Below are positions 9,203-17,534 of a stretch of DNA of 64,000 bases, in pieces. Source of the stretch: Desulfuromonadales bacterium (lineage in GTDB: Bacteria; Desulfobacterota; Desulfuromonadia; Desulfuromonadales; Syntrophotaleaceae); the NCBI GenBank assembly GCA_030154185.1, contig JASKKK010000001.1, positions 1 to 64,000 of the forward strand, in the 5' to 3' direction. How positions within the stretch are numbered: position 1 is the first letter of the stretch; every line of letters starts with the position of its first letter. The notes below the pieces were generated by a model, which did not search any database, was not told where the DNA came from, and saw nothing but the letters and a program-made list of their open reading frames with translations. The translations under genes and the position numbers were made by a program.

Positions 9203-10296
9203 CGCTGGACCTCCAGGTTGTTGTCGATGACCACGATTTCACGCTCATTGGGATACATGTCCGTCTCCCAGTTGCGGTTCGGCAGAATCTCGTTGACGCC
9301 GCAGACTTCCGAAGACAGCACCACGGTATCCTCATCCCGTCCGAGCACCACCGGCCGAAGTTTCTTGGCGTCGCAGCAGGTGAACATGGTGTTATCCGGC
9401 AGCACGCCGATGATGGTGTTGGGGCCGTTGATTTCCAGGTGCGCCAGGGACTGCCGCATGGCCAGCAGTTGCTGCTGGTCCTCGCGTTTCACGACGTCCT
9501 CGAAAGGCAGCGGCGTGATGACGTGCTTGTAGTAGGACAGGGGCCAGCCCAACTCGCGATGGGTGTGGTGCAGGGTGTACAGGAAACACTGCGAATCGGA
9601 TTCGAAGCCGATGTAGCCGCGGTGCAGGTTCTGCTGAAATTCCTTGTTTTTCTGATAAAAGGTGTTTTCACCGTTGGCCAGTGCCGTGTAACCCTGCAGG
9701 AAGAAGGGGTGGGCGGCATAGCGAACGATGGCATAGTTGGTGTTCTGTCGGCACTGGGCGGTAATGACCTTCGCAGTGAATTGATCATCAGGTTCCCAGA
9801 TATTGAAAAAAGTACCGATGTCGCGCGGATCGCCGATCTCTTTCAGAGTGATGACGTCGGGCCAGAAAGAGTAGGCAAAGCCTTTGCAGTCCTCTTCCAT
9901 GCCGCGGCGCAGTTCCAGGCGGGTATCGAGGAGCAATTGCTCCTTTTCTTCCTGGCTGGCGTCGGCGTACGCGTCGGGATAGTCAAATGTCTGGTAGACA
10001 TAGTGCGGCATGGCCTGAATGTCCAGACCCGGTTGCCGGTTGGTTTCGGGTTCCCATTCATGAACCAGGCGGAATCCGCGCGCGTCCATGATGGCTTTGG
10101 TGATCTGCAGACCTTCATCGGTGCAGGCCAGCGACAAGGTGGGCAGATGCTTGTAGTTTTCGAAGATGCCCCCGAGGTCCTGCATGACCATGGCGAAGCC
10201 GGAATTGTCATGTCCCTTCTGTTGGGACTGCATGAGCAAAAGGGCTTGGCTGGGGTGCACATAGTGGCGGCTTTTAATAGCTCCAATACGACACAT
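9190..10296 (-). CDS. Class II (Ntn) glutamine amidotransferase domain protein, glutamate synthase subunit
   Basis: M-C-RIGAIKSRHYVHPSQALLLMQSQQKGHDNSGFAMVMQDLGG: catalytic Cys2 directly after Met. 3' end overlaps the FMN subunit gene by 13 nt. Confidence 0.92.
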   Translation of the reverse strand: MCRIGAIKSRHYVHPSQALLLMQSQQKGHDNSGFAMVMQDLGGIFENYKHLPTLSLACTDEGLQITKAIMDARGFRLVHEWEPETNRQPGLDIQAMPHYVYQTFDYPDAYADASQEEKEQLLLDTRLELRRGMEEDCKGFAYSFWPDVITLKEIGDPRDIGTFFNIWEPDDQFTAKVITAQCRQNTNYAIVRYAAHPFFLQGYTALANGENTFYQKNKEFQQNLHRGYIGFESDSQCFLYTLHHTHRELGWPLSYYKHVITPLPFEDVVKREDQQQLLAMRQSLAHLEINGPNTIIGVLPDNTMFTCCDAKKLRPVVLGRDEDTVVLSSEVCGVNEILPNRNWETDMYPNEREIVVIDNNLEVQRWKQ

Positions 10297-10364
10297 TCGA
10301 TTCAACCTCCGGATGGTGTGTACACATACAACCACGTATGGGTTTGGTGTGGTTGATACTCAAT

Positions 10365-10380
10365 TGCAAAGTAAATGCCA
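10365..10380 (-). promoter_or_regulatory. Sigma-54 (RpoN)-type promoter upstream of glutamate synthase operon
   Basis: Minus strand TGGCATTTACTTTGCA matches TGGCAC-N5-TTGCW with exact -24/-12 spacing; ~70 nt upstream of the start codon; AT-rich tract upstream. Confidence 0.75.
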
Positions 10381-10553
10381 ACCTTTTTTTTGTTGGCTTT
10401 TTAACCGCTTTTTCAAGCGATTTTTCGACAAAAAAAATAATTAAAACGGGGTCTTAGGTGGTTTGTGGGAGGGTGGAGGCGCTCGGGCGCCAAGGTCTGT
10501 CGAGTTTACAGTGGGGGGAGGGGATATTACACGGATGGAGTAGTTCGGTTACT

Positions 10554-10593
10554 CAAAAAATGCCCGACGCCCCCGGGAGGAGGGGCGTCGGGC
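10554..10593 (-). terminator. Rho-independent terminator of amtB
   Basis: Minus strand GCCCGACGCCCC / GGGGCGTCGGGC hairpin followed by ATTTTTTG. Confidence 0.88.
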
Positions 10594-10611
10594 CACGAAC
10601 CCGAGGCTGGG

Positions 10612-11883
10612 TTAAAAATCGTAACCGCTTTCAGAGTGCAGGGTCTGGTCGAGGCCCATGACTTCTTCGTCGCGTGTAACGCGCAGGCCGATGGTCTTTT
10701 TGAGTATCCACAGCAACGCGAAGGTGACGATGGCCGCGTAAGCGCCTGCTGCCAGCACGCCGACAATCTGAATCCAGAGCTGGTGCAGGTCGCCGGTAAT
10801 CAGGCTGGTAGCGCCTACCGTCGCGAATATGCCGGTAACTACGGCGCCGAAAGCTCCGCCCACGCCATGTACGCCGAAAGCGTCGAGGGAATCGTCGTAG
10901 CCGAGTTTGTGCTTGAGCATGACGCCGCCGTAGCAGACAGCGCCTGCCATCAGGCCCATGACCAGGGCCCATCCGGGAAGAACGAAGCCCGCTGCGGGGG
11001 TTATGACGACCAGGCCGGCTACGATACCGGAGGCTGCGCCCAGGGCGCTGGGTTTTCCGGTAAATCGCCATTCGACCAGCATCCAGGACAAGGCTCCTGC
11101 GGCGGCGGCCGTCTGGGTGGTCGTGAAGGCCAGGGCGGCGCTGCCGCCGGCGGCCAGGGCGCTGCCGGCGTTGAAGCCGAACCAGCCGAACCATAGCAGG
11201 CCTGCGCCGAGCAGCGTCATGGGCAGGTTGTGCGGAGCCATGCGCTCATGGGGAAAGCCGTGCCGTTTGCCGAGAAAAATCGCAACAAGCAGGGCCGAGA
11301 GGCCGGAAGACAGGTGTACGACCGTCCCCCCGGCAAAGTCCAGGGCTCCCATTTCCAGCAACCAGCCACCATCGCCCCAGACCCAGTGTGCCAACGGATC
11401 GTAGACCAGGGTGGCCCACAGGACGATGAAAATGCAGTAGCTGGAAAACTTCATGCGGCCGGCCACGGCGCCGGAAATGAGCGCCGGGGTGATGATGGCG
11501 AACATGCCCTGAAACATGACGAAAACGTATGTGGGTATGGTGCCGGTCACGCTGTCGGGGGTGATGCCCGAGAGAAACATGTTGCCAAACCCGCCGATAA
11601 AAGTACCTTCTCCACCGAAGGCCAGGCTGTAGCCGATAACCACCCATTGCACTCCGATGATGCCAAGGGCTGCGAAGGTATGCATGCTGGTCGAAAGAAC
11701 GTTCTTGGATCGTACCATCCCGGCATAAAACAGTGCCAGGCCGGGCATCATGATCAGAACCAGGGCGGAAGATACGAGCATCCAGGCGGTATCGCCCGGA
11801 TTGGCGCTTTCCGCGGCTCTCGCCATGGCCGGAAAGGCCGTAAAAAATAGAGCGGTTGTCAGGATAAAGGGAATACGAAACAT
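10612..11883 (-). CDS. amtB: Ammonium transporter (Amt/Rh family)
   Basis: DTAWMLVSSALVLIMMPGLALFYAGMVRSKNVLSTSMHTFAALGIIGVQWVVIGYSLAF..., DFAGGTVVHLSSG, DDSLDAFGVHGVGGAFGAVVTGIFA. Confidence 0.97.
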   Translation of the reverse strand: MFRIPFILTTALFFTAFPAMARAAESANPGDTAWMLVSSALVLIMMPGLALFYAGMVRSKNVLSTSMHTFAALGIIGVQWVVIGYSLAFGGEGTFIGGFGNMFLSGITPDSVTGTIPTYVFVMFQGMFAIITPALISGAVAGRMKFSSYCIFIVLWATLVYDPLAHWVWGDGGWLLEMGALDFAGGTVVHLSSGLSALLVAIFLGKRHGFPHERMAPHNLPMTLLGAGLLWFGWFGFNAGSALAAGGSAALAFTTTQTAAAAGALSWMLVEWRFTGKPSALGAASGIVAGLVVITPAAGFVLPGWALVMGLMAGAVCYGGVMLKHKLGYDDSLDAFGVHGVGGAFGAVVTGIFATVGATSLITGDLHQLWIQIVGVLAAGAYAAIVTFALLWILKKTIGLRVTRDEEVMGLDQTLHSESGYDF

Positions 11884-11960
11884 CGATTTTTCCTCCATTG
11901 CGTCTTTGCAGTGATGTGCCTGTCGGGGCGGACGTTGTCCCGGCTATGTTTCTCCCAGGT

Positions 11961-11976
11961 AGCAAACCTCGAACCA
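11961..11976 (-). promoter_or_regulatory. Sigma-54-like promoter upstream of amtB
   Basis: Minus strand TGGTTCGAGGTTTGCT: GG(-24)/GC(-12) elements at the same spacing as the consensus; ~80 nt upstream of the amtB start. Confidence 0.6.
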
Positions 11977-12111
11977 AGTTTTATTTTACTGTAATATCAG
12001 TGGCTTACAATGCCGCATAAAATAAAATGGAGCGTTTTTGCCTAAAAAAAGGACAGGCGTGCCGATAATTGAGGCGTCGCTGGAAAGGTCGTCGGAACCG
12101 GAGGGTAAAAA

Positions 12112-12132
12112 AGCCCCCGTCGGGCGGGGGCT
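12112..12132 (-). terminator. Rho-independent terminator of ilvE
   Basis: Minus strand AAGCCCCCGCCCGACGGGGGCTTTTTTACC. Confidence 0.9.
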
Positions 12133-12157
12133 TGAAATGATTGGTATGGTCGGCAGA

Positions 12158-13222
12158 TCAGATTTTCACGACCCAATCGTGAGGATCGGGGTGGCGGCCG
12201 TATTGAATGCTTGTCAGGGCTTTAAAGAGTTTCAGGGTTAATTCGCCCACCTGTCCGTCGCCGATGGTGACGGTGCGATCCTGGTAGGTCAGCTGGCCGA
12301 CGGGGCTGACAACGGCCGCCGTGCCGGTGCCGAAGGCTTCGGCCAGACGTCCGGATTCGGCTCCGTCGAGAAGCTCGTCGACACTCATGGCGCGCTCCTC
12401 GATTTGGTAGCCCATTTCCGTCGCCAGTTGAAGGATGGATCGGCGGGTGACGCCGTTAAGGATAGTCCCGTGCAGAGGCGAGGTGACGATCTTGCCGTCG
12501 TACAGAAAGCAGATGTTCATGCTGCCGACTTCCTCGACGTATTTGCGCTCCACGGCATCGAGCCAGAGGACCTGGTCGAAACCTTTTTCGGCCGCCTGTC
12601 TGGCCGCCAGAAGGCTGGCCGCATAGTTGCCGCCACACTTGACTTCGCCGGTGCCGCCGGGGGCGCTGCGGATAAACTGGTCGGAAATCCAGATCTTGAC
12701 CGGCTTGAAGCCGCCTTTGTAGTAGGCGCCGACCGGCGACAGAATAATGTAGCACAGGTATTTATCCGAAGGCTTGACGCCCAGCACCGCTTCGGTGGCG
12801 ATCATCGTGGGGCGAATGTAGAGGCTGGTGCCCTCGGCGGAGGGGATCCAGTCGGATTCGAGGCGAATCAGTTCTTTAAGGGCCTTGAGAAAGAACTTTT
12901 CGTCGACAGGCGGCATGCAGAGGCGTTGGGCGCTGCGATTGAACCGTCGGATGTTGTCCATGGGGCGGAACAGTGCGATGGCGCCGTCCTGGTGGCGGAA
13001 GGCTTTGAGCCCTTCGAAGATTTCCTGAGCGTAATGCAAAACCAGGGCGGCCGGATCGAGGGAGAACGGCGCGTAAGGCTGGATGCGGGCAGAATGCCAT
13101 CCGCGCCCGGCGTCGTATTCCATAACGAACATGCGGTCGGTGAACTGACGCCCGAAAACCAGTTGGGATTCATCCTCAAGCCGGGTTTTCGGTTGGGTGA
13201 CCGGCTGAATCTCTATGTCCAT
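12158..13222 (-). CDS. ilvE: Branched-chain amino acid aminotransferase
   Basis: FVMEYDAGRGWHSARIQPYAPFSLDPAALVLHYAQEIFEGLKAFR; GGNYAASLLAARQAAEKGFDQVLWLDAVERKYVEEVGSMNICF. Confidence 0.97.
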   Translation of the reverse strand: MDIEIQPVTQPKTRLEDESQLVFGRQFTDRMFVMEYDAGRGWHSARIQPYAPFSLDPAALVLHYAQEIFEGLKAFRHQDGAIALFRPMDNIRRFNRSAQRLCMPPVDEKFFLKALKELIRLESDWIPSAEGTSLYIRPTMIATEAVLGVKPSDKYLCYIILSPVGAYYKGGFKPVKIWISDQFIRSAPGGTGEVKCGGNYAASLLAARQAAEKGFDQVLWLDAVERKYVEEVGSMNICFLYDGKIVTSPLHGTILNGVTRRSILQLATEMGYQIEERAMSVDELLDGAESGRLAEAFGTGTAAVVSPVGQLTYQDRTVTIGDGQVGELTLKLFKALTSIQYGRHPDPHDWVVKI

Positions 13223-13349
13223 GGTGCGTGCCTCCGATCCGTTAAAAAATGTAATATCAAAGCATTCTGCTGGTTTAGCATAACCCCGTATCCGCTGGCA
13301 AGAAGTTTCGTTTACTCAAATATTTGTTAAGAAGGATGCCGGGAAAGTT

Positions 13350-13724
13350 TCAGGTGAGGAAACGAATGGTCAGGGGATAGCGTACCGGCCGACCGTTTTT
13401 GCAGCGCACTGCGGCGACGATGGTCATGATGAAGTCAAAAGCGGCCAGAAGCATAAGCAGCGGCAAGCCGATAATCACAAAAGCAAGAGGGGTGGCTGCA
13501 AGGCCGTAGATCATCATGCTGATCTGAAAATTGAGGGCTTCCTTGCCGTGGCGGTCGACTTCGGCATCGTCCCTACGCTTTATCAGCCAGACAATCAACG
13601 GCCCCAGGATGAAACCGAAGGGGCCGAAAAGGAATCCGGCCATGGCCGAAAGGTGGCAGATGGTAGCCCAGTTGCGTTCGTTTGTCGGGACGATGGTTAT
13701 CGGCTTTTTTTCTTCCGCTGACAC
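13350..13724 (-). CDS. DUF4870 domain-containing membrane protein
   Basis: NERNWATICHLSAMAGFLFGPFGFILGPLIVWLIKRRDDAEVDRHGKEALNFQISMMIY. Confidence 0.85.
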   Translation of the reverse strand: MSAEEKKPITIVPTNERNWATICHLSAMAGFLFGPFGFILGPLIVWLIKRRDDAEVDRHGKEALNFQISMMIYGLAATPLAFVIIGLPLLMLLAAFDFIMTIVAAVRCKNGRPVRYPLTIRFLT

Positions 13725-13735
13725 TGCGGCACCTT

Positions 13736-14458
13736 TCAGTCGGTTAATCCGAGGAAGTCAAGAGTCGCTTCCAGGGATCTGTTGATGATCTGGTCGGGAT
13801 CCACGCCGGCGGCGGACAGGGCCTCGAACACGTGGCCGAAATGCCCTACGCTCTGGGCGATGTGTGCGTCGCTGCCGAGGGACACCGGGCCGCCGAACCG
13901 GGCACAGAGGCGGGCGATGAGCCGGCAGTTGTCGGCACTGCCGATGCGGCTTGTGACAAAGGAGGAATTGTTCAATTCCAGTGCGGTGCCGGTGGCTGCG
14001 GCCTGCCGTGCGACCGCTTCGTAATCGAGAGGGTATTCGGGGTTGCCCGGATGGCAGATAATATGGATGCTGGGGTTTTCCATCAATTCCATAACGGCGC
14101 TGGTGTTGGCTCTGCGATCGCTCGGTCCGTAGCCGCAATCGTGATGAAAACCTGCCAGCACCAGGTCCATTTTGGCCAGCAATCTGTCCGAAAGATCGAC
14201 GCGGCCCGGCGCGATGATGTTGGTTTCCGCACCTTTGAGAATACGCACCCCCGACAGGTAGTCGGGGATCATGTAAAGGCATTCGAAGTGGTAGGAGTGG
14301 GGCGCGGCGGGCATGGCCGGCCCATGATCGGTCATGGCTATGCCCCGTAACCCGCGACTGGCGGCTTCTGCGGCGATTTCGTTGATGGTGCTGTAGGCGT
14401 GTCCCGAAGCGAGGCTGTGAACATGCAGGTCCACTTCGGCCTTGTATGTGTTGGTCAT
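13736..14458 (-). CDS. PHP-domain phosphatase (YcdX family)
   Basis: DLHVHSLASGHAYSTINEIAAEAASRGLRGIAMTDHGPAMPAAPHSYHF; HICHPGNPEYP; SLGSDAH. Confidence 0.92.
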   Translation of the reverse strand: MTNTYKAEVDLHVHSLASGHAYSTINEIAAEAASRGLRGIAMTDHGPAMPAAPHSYHFECLYMIPDYLSGVRILKGAETNIIAPGRVDLSDRLLAKMDLVLAGFHHDCGYGPSDRRANTSAVMELMENPSIHIICHPGNPEYPLDYEAVARQAAATGTALELNNSSFVTSRIGSADNCRLIARLCARFGGPVSLGSDAHIAQSVGHFGHVFEALSAAGVDPDQIINRSLEATLDFLGLTD

Positions 14459-14513
14459 GGCTGATCCTTCCCGGCTTGGCCGGTGAACTATTTTTTAAAG
14501 TTTTTAAAGACGG

Positions 14514-14712
14514 TATAATTGCGATATCCCCGTGCCGTGCTGGTTCTCGGGGGCTCGGATTCTCCGGTGGCTTGCGGGGTGCTTGCGGTGGATGTTAAAC
14601 CTGTCGCCGGGCGGCACCTATTGGTCGGCGTCAAGGTGGTCAGGCTGCAAGGAACCGGTTCTTTGCTGTTACCGGAAGGTCATGTTAGCACGACGAGGAC
14701 GCCCGCACAATT
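14514..14712 (+). ncRNA. Candidate structured non-coding RNA with promoter -10 TATAAT
   Basis: Perfect TATAAT at 14514-14519, then a ~170-nt non-coding GC-rich segment with several hairpins (GGTGC..GCACC; CCGGT..ACCGG) and a possible closing stem CGTGCT (14536-14541)/AGCACG (14697-14702). RNA family not identified. Confidence 0.35.
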
Positions 14713-14825
14713 CCATCGCTGATGCGCAAGGTCGGTCCTCTTGTTGTTTCCAGAGGGAGTATCGTGCTATAACAACCACTCTTTTCGGCAGTATGCAAAA
14801 CTTAATCCCTTTAAGGGTTGAATAG

Positions 14826-17321
14826 ATGAAACAATTTGACGATTTTCTTCATCAGGTCAGCCGCCCGGCCCGCTACCTCGGAGACGAACTCGGAAGTGTG
14901 CGCAAGGACTGGCGGCAGGTCGACGTGACCATGGCCCTGGCTTTTCCTGATGTTTACGAAGTCGGTATGAGCCATATCGGCCTGCCTCTTCTTTACCAGG
15001 TGGTCAATGGTCTCGATTGGGCGCTGGCCGAGCGAGTATATGCGCCATGGCCCGATCTCGAGGCCGGTCTGCGCGAGGCCGGCTTGCCTCTGGCATCGCT
15101 GGAATCCCGCCGTTCCCTGGCCGAGTTTCAGGTGCTGGGCTTCACGCTGCAGTATGAACTTTCTTACAGCAACGTTTTGAATATGCTCGACCTGGCCGGT
15201 ATACCGCTGCGACGCGAGCTGCGGGACGGGCGCCATCCGCTGGTGGTGGCAGGAGGGCCTGGGGCTTTCAATCCCGAACCGCTGGCGGATTTTATCGATT
15301 GCGCCGTGGTCGGTGATGGCGAAGAGGCCATTGTCGAACTGTGTGAAGCGGTGCGTGCATCGCGCCTTGCCGCAGAGGGCCGCCCAGCGTTGCTGCGGCG
15401 CCTGGCGGCCATTGAGGGTGTCTACGTACCCGCGCTGTTCGAGGTTTCCTACCATCCCGACGGCAAAGTAGCGGCCATACGGCCTCTCGCCGACGATTGT
15501 GCACGTGTGCGGCGGAGGGTGGTGGCGGATCTCAACAGCGCCGTTTCTCCGAATCGGCCGCTGGTGCCTTTTATGAACGCCGTTCATGATCGGGTCGCGG
15601 TGGAAATCGCCCGCGGTTGCACGCGAGGCTGCCGGTTCTGCCAGGCGGGGTTTGTTACTCGGCCGGTGCGGGAGCGCGCCCCCCGGCTGGTTGCCGACAA
15701 TATCGCCGCTTCGCTGGACTGTTCAGGTTACGACGAGGTTTCGCTGTTGTCCCTTTCGACCGGGGATTACAGCCAGATCGGTCCCTTGCTCAAAGGGTTG
15801 ATGGATCGTTATCGTCAGGAACAGGTTGCGCTGTCGTTGCCCAGTCTGCGGGTCGGGTCTCTGACCGAAGAGCTGATGGAGGAAGTGCGCAAGGTGCGCA
15901 AGACCGGCTTCACCCTGGCGCCGGAAGCCGGCAGCGAGCGTCTTCGCCAGGTCGTCAACAAGGGAATCAGCGAAGAGGATCTGCTGGAAACAGCGCGTAC
16001 CGCTTTCGGACTGGGCTGGCGGGTCATCAAGCTCTATTTCATGATGGGGCTGCCGACGGAAACCGAGGCGGATCTGGCGGCCATCGTCGATCTGGCGACG
16101 CGGGTCAAGCGGGCCGGCAAAGGTACCGAGGGGGGCGCGGACGTCAATGTTTCCGTGTCGACCTTTGTGCCCAAGCCGCATACGCCTTTTCAGTGGGAGG
16201 CGCAGTTGGGGTTGGAGGAGACCCTTTCCCGCCAGGCGTATCTCCGGGACGCTCTGCGCAGCAAGAAACTGCGATTGAAATGGCATGAGGCGCAGATGTC
16301 CTTCATGGAGGGGGTGTTCGCCCGCGGTGACCGCCGACTCGGCAGAGTCCTGGAGCGGGCGGTGAAGCTGGGTTGTCGTTTCGACGGCTGGCGCGACCAT
16401 TTTCGTTTCGAACTCTGGCAACAGGCTTTTGACGAGTGTGGTATCGATCCCCGATGGTATCTGCGAGAGCGCGGTGAGAATGAAGTCTTGCCCTGGTCGC
16501 ATATCGACTGCGGTTTTACCGAAGGGTTTCTGCTTGATGAGCGGCATCGCGCCCTGCGTTGCGACTATACATCGGATTGTCGCTCGGGCAGATGCTCCGG
16601 TTGCGGGGTGTGTGATTTTTCCCGAGTGAAGCCGCGCGTTGCCGAAGTCGACACATGGCAGGTTCCGTCCGCCGAAACCGTGCCGGAAAGTCCCGAAGAA
16701 CTTTGCAGGATTCGTCTGCAGGTGCGCAAGGAAGGACGGGTGCGCTTTGTCGGGCATCTCGATTTCATGTCGCTGTTTCACCGAGCCGCGCGTCGCGCCA
16801 GGCTTCCGGTTCGTTTTTCCGGAGGGTTTCATCCGGCACCTCAGGTATCTTTCCCCGACGCTCTGCCCACCGGCGTGGAGAGCGATGCCGAGATCATTGA
16901 CGTAAAACTGTATCGGCGCTGCGAACCGGAAGACCTGATGGAGGCATTTAACGCTCAGTTGCCCAAGGGGGTGGAGGTGCTTAACGCCTGGGATGTACCC
17001 TGGAAGGCCCAGGCTCCTGCCGTCGCCATACGCAGCTCCGTTTACCGGATCGAGATTCCTGCACAGTCGCTGGAAAAGCTTTCCAAACGGGCCGAGATGT
17101 TGCAGGGATTGGATGAGCTGCTCGTGACGCGTTTGAAAAAGGGCCGGGAAAAAACCTTCGATCTGCGTCCGGCGGTCGAGGGTGTGCGCATTGAAGACGG
17201 GGCGCTCCGGCTGGCCCTGACCAAGGGCAGTCCGATGCCGCTGCTGGGCTGGCTGTTCGAACTGCCCGCCGAAGAAGCAGCCAGGCTGCCGGTGCGTAAG
17301 GTTTCCGTGCGGTTGGACTAA
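14826..17321 (+). CDS. TIGR03960-type B12-binding/radical SAM protein fused to C-terminal TIGR03936/DUF2344 domain
   Basis: FPDVYEVGMSHIGLPLLYQVVN; ARGCTRGCRFCQAGFVTRPVRER (radical SAM CxxxCxxC); C-terminal RIRLQVRKEGRVRFVGHLDFMSLFHRAARRARLPVRFSGGFHPAPQVSFPDALPTGVES. Confidence 0.92.
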   Translation: MKQFDDFLHQVSRPARYLGDELGSVRKDWRQVDVTMALAFPDVYEVGMSHIGLPLLYQVVNGLDWALAERVYAPWPDLEAGLREAGLPLASLESRRSLAEFQVLGFTLQYELSYSNVLNMLDLAGIPLRRELRDGRHPLVVAGGPGAFNPEPLADFIDCAVVGDGEEAIVELCEAVRASRLAAEGRPALLRRLAAIEGVYVPALFEVSYHPDGKVAAIRPLADDCARVRRRVVADLNSAVSPNRPLVPFMNAVHDRVAVEIARGCTRGCRFCQAGFVTRPVRERAPRLVADNIAASLDCSGYDEVSLLSLSTGDYSQIGPLLKGLMDRYRQEQVALSLPSLRVGSLTEELMEEVRKVRKTGFTLAPEAGSERLRQVVNKGISEEDLLETARTAFGLGWRVIKLYFMMGLPTETEADLAAIVDLATRVKRAGKGTEGGADVNVSVSTFVPKPHTPFQWEAQLGLEETLSRQAYLRDALRSKKLRLKWHEAQMSFMEGVFARGDRRLGRVLERAVKLGCRFDGWRDHFRFELWQQAFDECGIDPRWYLRERGENEVLPWSHIDCGFTEGFLLDERHRALRCDYTSDCRSGRCSGCGVCDFSRVKPRVAEVDTWQVPSAETVPESPEELCRIRLQVRKEGRVRFVGHLDFMSLFHRAARRARLPVRFSGGFHPAPQVSFPDALPTGVESDAEIIDVKLYRRCEPEDLMEAFNAQLPKGVEVLNAWDVPWKAQAPAVAIRSSVYRIEIPAQSLEKLSKRAEMLQGLDELLVTRLKKGREKTFDLRPAVEGVRIEDGALRLALTKGSPMPLLGWLFELPAEEAARLPVRKVSVRLD

Positions 17322-17534
17322 CAGCCCTTTAGCGTATAAGTTTGTATTTATATATGTTCCTGTTTTGAACCGGGTTGCATCATCGAGGTCGGATTCAGAG
17401 GGCTGCGACGCGATGCGGTTTTTTGCGGCGATCCCGATGAAAACAAACCCCAACAAATCCGTTCGGAGAACGGCTTGTCGCCGTACCTGGCTTCGGCCTT
17501 GTCAAGCCGGTTCGAACGATGCCCTGGAGGTGTC

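Noticed and set aside
7754-9532. 592-aa plus-strand ORF opposite the glutamate synthase FMN subunit
   Set aside because: Shadow ORF; the opposite strand carries conserved Fe-S and GltB motifs throughout.
10377-10402. GCCAAC..GTTGGC + T-run as a plus-strand terminator
   Set aside because: No plus-strand gene ends here; it overlaps the sigma-54 -24 element and AT-rich upstream region, so a regulatory context is more likely.
14514-14712. Firm 6S or SRP RNA assignment
   Set aside because: No SRP AGGTCCGGAAGGAAGCAG motif and I cannot verify the 6S consensus without a covariance model.
15723-17456. 577-aa minus-strand ORF opposite the radical SAM gene
   Set aside because: Shadow ORF; no recognisable motif and fully covered by a convincing plus-strand gene.
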